From assembly GCA_900557255.1 (NCBI GenBank), contig USSA01000053.1, positions 1 through 17,369 of the forward strand: 17,369 nt of DNA. The letters run 5' to 3'. Both the position numbers and the translations under genes were made by a program. The notes under the pieces are model-generated. The model did not search any database. It was not told the DNA's origin and saw nothing but the letters and a program-made list of their open reading frames with translations. Numbering within the stretch: the first letter of the stretch is position 1; the number at the start of each line of letters is the position of its first letter. Origin of the DNA: an uncultured Prevotella sp. (lineage in GTDB: Bacteria > Bacteroidota > Bacteroidia > Bacteroidales > Bacteroidaceae). Shown piece after piece: positions 1-5,458 of the stretch.

Positions 1-286
1 TGATATCACCAAAGATACAGAAAGGGCGCAAATCATCAATACCACCAACATGGTCATAATGGATATGCGTAATCAGGACGCCATCTATCTTCCTGAAAGG
101 CACACGCAACAACTGCTGTCGGATATCAGGTCCGGCATCTATCAGAATACGGGTATTCTCCGTTTCTATCATTGCCGCACTACGCAATCTTTTATCATGC
201 GGATCAGTACTTCGGCACACGTCACAGTTACATCCCAACGAAGGAACACCGCCCGATGTGCCTGTACCTAATAAAGTTACCTTCAT
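1..286 (-). CDS. MBL-fold metallohydrolase, PhnP-like (partial, 3' end outside window)
   Basis: The first 95 residues of a metallo-beta-lactamase-fold hydrolase read leftwards from an ATG at 286-284 and leave the window. The start MKVTLLGTGTSGGVP is the typical first strand and glycine loop of PhnP/RNase Z-like hydrolases. The metal-binding motif T-H-I-H-Y-D-H lies at residues 73-79 (His74, His76, Asp78, His79). A CNCDVC cluster (Cys19, Cys21, Cys24) has the C-x-C-x2-C spacing that in E. coli PhnP binds a structural zinc. PhnP itself is a cyclic-phosphate phosphodiesterase; there is no phosphonate gene here, so that substrate should not be assumed. The gene starts 37 bp after murB on the same strand, so it is probably the last visible gene of the lipoprotein-murB operon. 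Family assignment is firm; the substrate is unknown. Confidence 0.88.
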   Translation of the reverse strand, partial: MKVTLLGTGTSGGVPSLGCNCDVCRSTDPHDKRLRSAAMIETENTRILIDAGPDIRQQLLRVPFRKIDGVLITHIHYDHVGGIDDLRPFCIFGDI

Positions 287-323
287 TAATTATCAAATAT
301 TTTTCTGAAAACAAACGAATTCT

Positions 324-1379
324 TCACTTCACATTCACCTCCGGATGAATCTCTATGCCAAACTTCTGCTTCACATCCTCCTGGATAGTCTCACAGAGTT
401 TTACGATTTCCTCACCCGTAGCACCGCCACGATTCACTAGCACCAGTGCCTGCTTATCATGTACACCGGCCCGTCCCAGACTCTTTCCCTTCCATCCACA
501 CTGATCAATCATCCAACCAGCCGGAATCTTTTCATGAGAATCATCGATTGTATAATGAGGCATACCCGGATAACGAGCAGCCAGTTCTTCGTACTTAGCC
601 TTCTCTACAATAGGATTCATAAAGAAACTGCCTGCATTACCCAACACCTTAGGATCAGGCAATTTTGCCTCTCTAATTTCTATGATGACATCACGAAGCT
701 GCTGGGCTGTAGGCTCAGCAATACGCTTAGCCTCGAGCGCAGAACGGATATTACCATAATCCAGATCCGGACAGAAGGTCTTTTGCAAACGGTAAACCAC
801 ATGCGTCACCAGATACTTATCCTTCCACTCATGCTTAAATTTACTCTGACGGTAACTATACTCGCAGTCAGCATTATCAAACACCACTACCCTGCCCGTA
901 GCTATCTCAACCGCTTCCACCTTATATATAATATCCTTGGCTTCCACACCATAGGCACCGATATTCTGAACCGCACTGGCACCTACTTCACCCGGAATAA
1001 TACTCAGATTCTCCGCTCCATGATAGCCATGCTCTACGGCATAAGCTACCACATCATCAAACACCTCACCACTACCACAAGAAAGGAACACCCAATCCGG
1101 ATTGCACAAAGCATCATCCCCCTCTGCAGCTGCCAAAGTCTTGTTGTCAAGAACCTCAATACCCATAATAGCCGAATGGAGCACTGTACCTGCATAATCA
1201 CCGGTCAGCAAGAGATTGCTACCACCGCCCAAAATGAGCAGTGGCTGATCTGCCTCTGTCAGCAAGCCCACTATCTGTCGGGCTTCCTCAACCGATTCAT
1301 ACTCCAGAAATCTGCTGCATTTGGCATCGATGCCAAACGTATTGTGAGCCAAAAGGCTGTAGTTACGAATATCCTTCAT
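324..1379 (-). CDS. murB: UDP-N-acetylenolpyruvoylglucosamine reductase MurB
   Basis: MurB is the cytoplasmic FAD- and NADPH-dependent enzyme that reduces UDP-GlcNAc-enolpyruvate to UDP-MurNAc, the second committed step of peptidoglycan precursor synthesis. The 351-residue product is close to the E. coli (type I) length of about 342. Visible landmarks are NTFGID near the start, the FAD-binding GGGSN at 51-55, IPGEVGASAVQNIGAYG at 128-144, the YRQSKF segment with the conserved Arg177, NAGSFFMNP with the proton-donor Ser251, AGWMIDQCGWKG at 287-298, and EIHPEV with the catalytic Glu347. The YR-S-K segment and full C-terminal half fit type I rather than the shorter type II enzymes. The start MKDIRNYSLLAHNTFGID matches family N-termini. 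It lies 33 bp downstream of the DUF4348-like lipoprotein and 37 bp upstream of the PhnP-like hydrolase, consistent with one transcript. Confidence 0.97.
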   Translation of the reverse strand: MKDIRNYSLLAHNTFGIDAKCSRFLEYESVEEARQIVGLLTEADQPLLILGGGSNLLLTGDYAGTVLHSAIMGIEVLDNKTLAAAEGDDALCNPDWVFLSCGSGEVFDDVVAYAVEHGYHGAENLSIIPGEVGASAVQNIGAYGVEAKDIIYKVEAVEIATGRVVVFDNADCEYSYRQSKFKHEWKDKYLVTHVVYRLQKTFCPDLDYGNIRSALEAKRIAEPTAQQLRDVIIEIREAKLPDPKVLGNAGSFFMNPIVEKAKYEELAARYPGMPHYTIDDSHEKIPAGWMIDQCGWKGKSLGRAGVHDKQALVLVNRGGATGEEIVKLCETIQEDVKQKFGIEIHPEVNVK

Positions 1380-1412
1380 ATCTGGTTAAAACTATTACTA
1401 CTAACTAAAAAG

Positions 1413-2270
1413 CTACATATTCAGTTTGATCAGTTCCCATTTTCCTCCAATCTTTTTGAAAGTAAGAGAGGTTTCCATACCATTGGCAATACCACGAATC
1501 ACGAAGATTTTCTGGTTGCTCTCGGTATATTTCTGACCATAGATTACATTGTAAATCATGCCGTGAGGCAGTACTGGCGCAAAGGCAGGCCATGTTTCCG
1601 GTTCTATATCGCCTGTCATCGTACTGAAATCATCATCAGGATCAGGACCGGTAAACTTCACCGGATTATGGATGTGGCGAGCCTGGAAAGCGGTATCAGT
1701 AGCAAAATGGCCGTAAAACTTCAGGAAACTGGCATTACTATTCTGATACATAGGCTTGTAGCAGATACTAGTCATCATCCACTGACCATTGATGCGATTA
1801 AACACAAACTGCTGAACTGTCTTTCTACTATAGAACACCTTTTCTATTACTACATGATCGATAGTAGTATCCTTCATCAGCTTCATCTGTTTCTGATTAT
1901 CAAAGATCAGCGTGTAATAATCCTGGCGCATGAAGAAATGCTCCATCTTCCAATGATTTTTTTCTATCTTCTTGGACAGTTTCTCACCGTGATATACCGG
2001 CAGCGGGAAGACAATACGACTTTTCTGCAACTTTCTGTTAGCTGCAAAATTAAACACGAAATCATCAAAAAGCTCGTCAGCCGCCTTTGGCATCGGAGTC
2101 TCCTCTATCAGCTGTTCTGTAGAGTCCATCGCTTGGGTGTCGGCAATCACCGTATCAGATGAAGCCGAATCAATGGCAGGCGCAGGCTTCTTGTCTGTGC
2201 ATCCCACAGACGTGAAACAAACGATGGTAAGCACCGCCATTAACACCGTTAATAAACAGAGTTTTTTCAT
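1413..2270 (-). CDS. DUF4348-like lipoprotein
   Basis: This is a 285-residue putative lipoprotein of a Bacteroidetes family that I recognise as DUF4348; the function is unknown. It starts with MKK, a hydrophobic stretch at 4-22 and a lipobox-like SVGC ending at Cys24. A Ser/Thr/Asp/Glu/Pro-rich linker follows at about 25-63. The conserved domain begins at DELFDDFVFNFAANRKLQ (65-82), continues with RIVFPLPV (85-92) and ends with GKWELIKLNM. The ATG at 2270 was chosen because it sits directly before the signal peptide. The only upstream in-frame extension uses a TTG at 2303 that falls inside the -7 promoter element, so it would not be transcribed. The gene leads a minus-strand run with murB and a hydrolase. 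Lipidation and envelope location are predictions; any link to cell-wall synthesis is inferred only from adjacency. Confidence 0.85.
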   Translation of the reverse strand: MKKLCLLTVLMAVLTIVCFTSVGCTDKKPAPAIDSASSDTVIADTQAMDSTEQLIEETPMPKAADELFDDFVFNFAANRKLQKSRIVFPLPVYHGEKLSKKIEKNHWKMEHFFMRQDYYTLIFDNQKQMKLMKDTTIDHVVIEKVFYSRKTVQQFVFNRINGQWMMTSICYKPMYQNSNASFLKFYGHFATDTAFQARHIHNPVKFTGPDPDDDFSTMTGDIEPETWPAFAPVLPHGMIYNVIYGQKYTESNQKIFVIRGIANGMETSLTFKKIGGKWELIKLNM

Positions 2271-2300
2271 AAACCTATTAAATTTCTCAAATTTTCCATG

Positions 2301-2308
2301 CAAAAGTA
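2301..2308 (-). promoter_or_regulatory. -7 element of promoter for the lipoprotein-murB operon
   Basis: Read on the minus strand the sequence is TACTTTTG, a perfect match to the Bacteroidetes -7 consensus TAnnTTTG. It lies about 30 bases before the lipoprotein ATG. I see no good -33 TTTG at the usual 19-21 bp spacing, so the call rests on one element and its position. Confidence 0.55.
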
Positions 2309-2326
2309 CAACTTTCTTTTGAATTA

Positions 2327-2358
2327 TTTCATCTTTTAAGCAAAAAATGTTATCTTTG
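2327..2358 (+). promoter_or_regulatory. Promoter of pheS (degenerate -33 plus -7 element)
   Basis: TATCTTTG at 2351-2358 matches the Bacteroidetes TAnnTTTG -7 consensus exactly. TTTC at 2327-2330, one base off the -33 TTTG, lies 20 bp upstream, which is the expected spacing. Transcription would begin near 2365, giving a leader of about 20 nt before the pheS ATG at 2385. It is arranged back to back with the promoter of the minus-strand operon. Confidence 0.6.
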
Positions 2359-2384
2359 CAGTCAAAAAAGATAAAAATATAGAT

Positions 2385-3425
2385 ATGTTATTAGAAAAAA
2401 TAGACGAACTCTTGAAAGAAGTGAGCACTTTGACTGCCCAAAACGCAGAAGAAGTAGAGCAGCTTCGAATCAAGTATCTGAGCAAAAAGGGCGAGATTAA
2501 TGCCCTTATGGTCGACTTCCGCACAGTGCCAGCCGACCAGAAGAAAGAGGTTGGTGTAAAAATCAACGAACTGAAGAACGCAGCCCTTGAGAAGATCAAC
2601 GGACTGAAGGAGCAGATGGAAGAAGCCGAGGCATCAAGCGATGATATCGACTTGACCCGTACCGCCTACCCTGTAACACTCGGTACCCGCCATCCACTCA
2701 CCGTAGTGAAGAATCAGATTATCGACATTTTCGCTCGCATGGGCTTTACTCTTTTCCAGGGTCCTGAGGTAGATGACGACAAGCACGTATTTACGATGCT
2801 CAACTTTGCTGCCGACCACCCAGCCCGCGATATGCAGGACACCTTTTTTATAGAGAAGACCAACTCTGACGATGTTACCAAGAATGTGCTTCTCCGCAGC
2901 CATACATCTAACGACGAGGCTCACTATATGGAAACCCATGAGCCACCTATCCGTGTGCTCTGCCCAGGCCGCGTTTATCGTAACGAGGCTATCAGCGCCC
3001 GCGCTCACTGTTTCTTCCATCAGGTAGAAGGTCTCTATGTAGATAAGAACGTAAGTTTCACCGACCTCAAGCAGGTGCTCCTTACCTTTGCCCGTGAAAT
3101 GTTTGGTGCAGATACCAAGATTCGTCTCCGTCCTAGCTACTTCCCATTCACAGAACCTAGTGCCGAGATGGATATCTCCTGCAACATCTGTGGCGGTAAG
3201 GGTTGCAACTTCTGCAAGCATACCGGATGGGTTGAGATTTTAGGTTGCGGTATGGTTGACCCTCATGATCTTGAGGCTTGCGGTATCGACAGCAATGTCT
3301 ATACGGGGTATGCCTTCGGTATGGGTGTTGAGCGTATCACCAACTTGAAATATCGCGTGAGCGACCTTCGTCTCTTCTCTGAGAACGATACTCGTTTCTT
3401 GCGCGAGTTTGAGTCTGCGAAGTAA
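2385..3425 (+). CDS. pheS: Phenylalanine--tRNA ligase alpha subunit PheS
   Basis: PheS is the catalytic alpha subunit of the cytoplasmic (alpha-beta)2 enzyme that charges tRNA-Phe. The 346-residue product has the usual bacterial layout. An N-terminal coiled-coil arm (about 1-85) contacts tRNA. The class II synthetase core follows, with GFTLFQGPEVDDD at 120-132, LLRSHTS at 169-175, motif 2 in GRVYRNEAISARAHCFFHQVEG (about 195-216) and motif 3 GYAFGMGVERI at 308-318 ending with the conserved Arg317. A CNICGGKGCNFC segment (Cys266, Cys269, Cys274, Cys277) forms the zinc-ribbon-like insert found in many Firmicutes and Bacteroidetes PheS proteins. All core motifs are intact. pheT is not adjacent; the next gene, 26 bp downstream, is a DUF3332-like lipoprotein that may be cotranscribed. 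Confidence 0.98.
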   Translation: MLLEKIDELLKEVSTLTAQNAEEVEQLRIKYLSKKGEINALMVDFRTVPADQKKEVGVKINELKNAALEKINGLKEQMEEAEASSDDIDLTRTAYPVTLGTRHPLTVVKNQIIDIFARMGFTLFQGPEVDDDKHVFTMLNFAADHPARDMQDTFFIEKTNSDDVTKNVLLRSHTSNDEAHYMETHEPPIRVLCPGRVYRNEAISARAHCFFHQVEGLYVDKNVSFTDLKQVLLTFAREMFGADTKIRLRPSYFPFTEPSAEMDISCNICGGKGCNFCKHTGWVEILGCGMVDPHDLEACGIDSNVYTGYAFGMGVERITNLKYRVSDLRLFSENDTRFLREFESAK

Positions 3426-3451
3426 AAGATTCTCAACATATAAATTAATTT

Positions 3452-4009
3452 ATGACTATGAAGAAAAATTTAACTAAACCTGTCATCGCAGTCCTATTGG
3501 GCGCCTTGACATTCAGTTCTTGCATCGGCTCATTTGGCTTGACAAATTCCGTACTTGACTGGAACAAGAGAGCAACAGACAACAAGTTTGTAAACGAGAT
3601 TATCTTCGTGCTTATCTCTCCAGCTTACGCAGTATGTTCATTTGCGGACCTTCTCGTTATCAACTCTATCGAGTTCTGGACAGGCGACAAGGTGATTGGC
3701 CAGGTAGGAACTACTAAGGACGTAATGGGTAAGGATGGTCGCATGTATGCCATCAAGACATTGAAGAATGGCTACGAGATTACTGACCCAGATGGTGAGA
3801 AATCATATTTTGTGTTCGACAAGAAGCACAAGAGTTGGTCATACAGCAAGGATGGCGATATCCGTGAACTTTTCAGCTTCAACGAGGATGGCAGCATCCA
3901 GGCTTGCTTGCCAAGTGGCGAGAAGATCAACGTCCCAGCAGATGCCAATGGTTTATACCAGGTTCGCATGGCTATGAATGATGGTTTGTTCTATGCATTC
4001 AACAAGTAA
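3452..4009 (+). CDS. DUF3332-like lipoprotein
   Basis: A 185-residue protein with a signal peptide and lipobox-like FSSC (Cys24, counting from the first Met), followed by IGSFGLTNSVLDWNKRATDNKFVNE and INSIEFWTGD. I recognise this pattern as the uncharacterised DUF3332 family of envelope proteins. A hydrophobic segment at about 49-70 (IIFVLISPAYAVCSFADLLVI) could be a membrane helix. The C-terminal half is polar and beta-rich, with short repeats such as GYEITDPDGEKSYFVF and KDGDIRELFSF. Two ATGs are possible, at 3452 and at 3458 (MKKNLTK); the second gives a more conventional signal peptide and cannot be excluded. The gene follows pheS by 26 bp and ends 17 bp before a strong terminator, so it is probably expressed from the pheS promoter. 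Function is unknown. Confidence 0.8.
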   Translation: MTMKKNLTKPVIAVLLGALTFSSCIGSFGLTNSVLDWNKRATDNKFVNEIIFVLISPAYAVCSFADLLVINSIEFWTGDKVIGQVGTTKDVMGKDGRMYAIKTLKNGYEITDPDGEKSYFVFDKKHKSWSYSKDGDIRELFSFNEDGSIQACLPSGEKINVPADANGLYQVRMAMNDGLFYAFNK

Positions 4010-4026
4010 ATAATCATAACAATTCC

Positions 4027-4060
4027 AGCCCGATAAAAGTCTCTTTTTATCGGGCTTTTT
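4027..4060 (+). terminator. Intrinsic terminator of the pheS transcript
   Basis: A perfect 12-bp stem pairs AGCCCGATAAAA (4027-4038) with TTTTATCGGGCT (4045-4056) around a six-base loop, followed by TTTT. It lies 17 bp past the stop of the DUF3332-like gene. The A-rich side of the stem is short, so termination from the opposite strand is possible but less likely. Confidence 0.9.
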
Positions 4061-4171
4061 CATGATCCTCTTTCTCTTTTCCTAAGCAAGTTCATAGTTC
4101 TCCGTTCCCAACCAAACTCTCCTTAAAATGTCCAAATGTAAAAAAGTGTTTAATACAAAAACAAGAAAGTG

Positions 4172-4376
4172 CCTTCACCACCCTTCACCCGTAACTCTCT
4201 GATCATCAAAAGAATCGCCAAAAAGGTGAAGGGTGAAGGTTTGAAAACTCTTTTTTATATATACGCGTGAAGGGTAAGGGTAAAAACCGAAAAAAAGACC
4301 CTAGGGTCAAAAATCGGAAAAACCCTAAAATAAAGAATATAATATAAAGATTAAAAATACACCCTTCACCTTCACC
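4172..4376. repeat. Four CCTTCACC-type elements in alternating orientation
   Basis: CCTTCACCACCCTTCACCC at 4172-4190 is answered by the inverted GGTGAAGGGTGAAGG at 4225-4239. The two can form a hairpin with a roughly 35-nt loop and one three-base bulge. A further inverted copy, GTGAAGGGTAAGGGT, lies at 4267-4281, and a direct copy, ACCCTTCACCTTCACC, at 4361-4376. The orientation order is direct, inverted, inverted, direct. The spacing is irregular and there are no repeat-spacer units of CRISPR type. The function is unknown; similar pyrimidine-rich repeats could be protein-binding sites or remnants of a mobile element. Confidence 0.7.
4297..4308. repeat. Perfect 12-bp palindrome GACCCTAGGGTC
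   Basis: GACCCTAGGGTC reads the same on both strands without a spacer. It lies among the CCTTCACC-type elements and its GGGT half resembles their GAAGGGT core. It could be a dimeric protein site, but its position more than 300 bp before the promoter makes an operator role uncertain. Confidence 0.5.
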
Positions 4377-4397
4377 TCCCAAAAATCACATCCAAAA

Positions 4398-4419
4398 TTC
4401 TGTTCTGCATGCAACAGAA
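4398..4419. repeat. Short inverted repeat, possible operator
   Basis: TTCTGTT (4398-4404) and AACAGAA (4413-4419) form perfect 7-bp arms around CTGCATGC. It lies about 50 bp upstream of the 21-bp repeat array. It resembles a site for a symmetric dimer, but there is no regulator gene in the window to match it. Confidence 0.4.
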
Positions 4420-4470
4420 AATCATCTGCAGCAATCTGTGCCGGGATATATAATCAGGAGAGAATTCTCT

Positions 4471-4562
4471 TTCGGAGATATCATTTTATCCTTCGGAGAT
4501 ATTTTCCTATTTATCGGAGATATTATTTTATCCTTCGGAGATAATTTTCTATTCTTCGGAGA
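4471..4562. repeat. Five-copy tandem array with exact 21-bp period
   Basis: The core CGGAGA occurs at 4473, 4494, 4515, 4536 and 4557, exactly 21 bp apart each time, usually within TTCGGAGATAT. Copies 1 and 3 share the tail ATTTTATCC, while copies 2 and 4 share a different tail of the TTTTCCTATT type, so there is also a 42-bp higher-order unit. The fifth copy keeps only the core before an A-run. A 21-bp step is two turns of B-DNA, which places all cores on one face of the helix. The array ends about 64 bp before the -7 element of the operon, a position suited to an activator or architectural protein. It is not a CRISPR array: there are no long repeats or unique spacers. Confidence 0.85.
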
Positions 4563-4625
4563 AAAAAAAGAGATTAATTAAGTATTTTTTACACACTATA
4601 TATAACTTTTTCCAAAATATTTTAT

Positions 4626-4633
4626 TAACTTTG
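4626..4633 (+). promoter_or_regulatory. -7 element of the tubulin-like operon promoter
   Basis: TAACTTTG matches the Bacteroidetes TAnnTTTG consensus exactly. Transcription would begin near 4640 and leave a leader of roughly 88 nt before the first ATG at 4728. No clear -33 TTTG is present at 19-21 bp, which would fit a promoter that needs an activator bound at the upstream repeat array. Within the leader TGGGTC (4665-4670) and GACCCA (4699-4704) can pair into a weak 6-bp stem. Confidence 0.6.
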
Positions 4634-4727
4634 CACTCATAACAACATTTAACAACTTAATCGTTGGGTCAGACAGCTCAAGTAAAAAGAAGAAAGAAGA
4701 CCCAGGAACTTTTAATAAAACAAAAAT

Positions 4728-5420
4728 ATGAAAGCATTTTTTGATATCATCAACTTTTCCACAGGCTGCCTCTTCTGGGGTATCCTTATCGGCATCATCT
4801 GCATGGTACTCTTCTTCCTTCTGATCAAAGGATGGTACAAACACGCAGAGGCATCACCAGCAACCTATCTGGTAGGAGGCATTCTCTTCATCCTGCTGTC
4901 TATACAATGCACGATGATAGCAGGTGCCATTAAGATTATCAATACAACCGACTACTATGAAGAACAGCTAGAACGAATCGTCGAAGAATCAACCCCAACA
5001 ACAGCAGTAGATAAAGGAAAAGATATATTGGGCAACCTTATGTCCATGTATCTTGGAAGCAATCCGCTGGGAAGCAGCGAAGACAGAGAGGTATCAAAAG
5101 CCGAATCTGAAAAGATTGTCGACCAGTTGGTGGAGGAATACCCAATCCTGAGCAACTATTTCAACTCAGGCTATTTTGTAGGCTATCGCGTAAAAGACCT
5201 TCCCCATGCTATGGCCGAAACCATCAAGGATTACATGAAAGAATTTATCGTATACCGCCTGCTCTGGTGTCTCGGTTTCGTAATCGTAGGAGCCTTCGTG
5301 GTCATCAAGACCATGTCGTTCGGCTACGCTATGGAGCGCAGAAGTTCAAGACGCGAAGGACGCTCACACGATTATACCAGCAGAAGAGGACCTCGTGCCA
5401 GCGGAAGACGCAGAAGATAG
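4728..5420 (+). CDS. Three-helix membrane protein with Arg-rich tail (unknown family)
   Basis: I do not recognise a family for this 230-residue protein. Three hydrophobic segments are visible at about 12-33, 46-71 and 173-195. Between helices 2 and 3 lies a polar, mostly acidic region of about 100 residues (72-172). The C-terminus (203-230) is very basic, with 14 Arg and one Lys-free run ending GRRRR. By the positive-inside rule the N-terminus and the 100-residue loop should be outside the cytoplasm, and the Arg-rich tail inside. That tail could contact an acidic protein surface, phospholipid heads or nucleic acid. This is the first gene of the operon, 38 bp before the tubulin-like gene, so a role as its inner-membrane partner is plausible but inferred from position only. 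The ATG follows an A-rich leader with no clear Shine-Dalgarno. Confidence 0.85.
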   Translation: MKAFFDIINFSTGCLFWGILIGIICMVLFFLLIKGWYKHAEASPATYLVGGILFILLSIQCTMIAGAIKIINTTDYYEEQLERIVEESTPTTAVDKGKDILGNLMSMYLGSNPLGSSEDREVSKAESEKIVDQLVEEYPILSNYFNSGYFVGYRVKDLPHAMAETIKDYMKEFIVYRLLWCLGFVIVGAFVVIKTMSFGYAMERRSSRREGRSHDYTSRRGPRASGRRRR

Positions 5421-5458
5421 AACAAACAATAATAATCATAAAATAAAATCTAAACAAC

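Larger units (their letters stand above)
4061..4727. other. 667-bp AT-rich intergenic region with repeats, upstream of the tubulin-like operon
   Basis: I see no credible gene here on either strand; the only sizeable open frame near it is antisense to the downstream membrane protein. The region separates a terminator (4027-4060) from the operon promoter (4626-4633). From left to right it contains CCTTCACC-type elements, a perfect 12-bp palindrome, a 7-bp inverted repeat with an 8-base spacer, and a five-copy 21-bp repeat array. It could be a regulatory region, a remnant of a mobile element, or both. Confidence 0.7.

Noticed and set aside
459..2162. A 567-codon open frame on the plus strand
   Set aside because: It is antisense to murB and the DUF4348-like gene, both supported by family motifs and a promoter; the translated product has no recognisable domain and is a codon-use shadow.
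2271..2303. Upstream start (TTG at 2303) for the DUF4348-like lipoprotein
   Set aside because: That codon lies within the -7 promoter element, and the added 11 residues would precede an otherwise standard MKK signal peptide.
2634..3221. A 195-codon open frame on the minus strand
   Set aside because: It is antisense to the conserved core of pheS, including motif 2 and the Cys cluster, so the sequence is constrained by pheS.
4471..4562. CRISPR array
   Set aside because: The period is 21 bp with a core of about 9-11 bp and no unique spacers, and no cas genes are present.
4665..4704. Riboswitch or structured leader of the tubulin-like operon
   Set aside because: Only a 6-bp stem with a 28-nt purine-rich loop is visible, matching no known riboswitch class.
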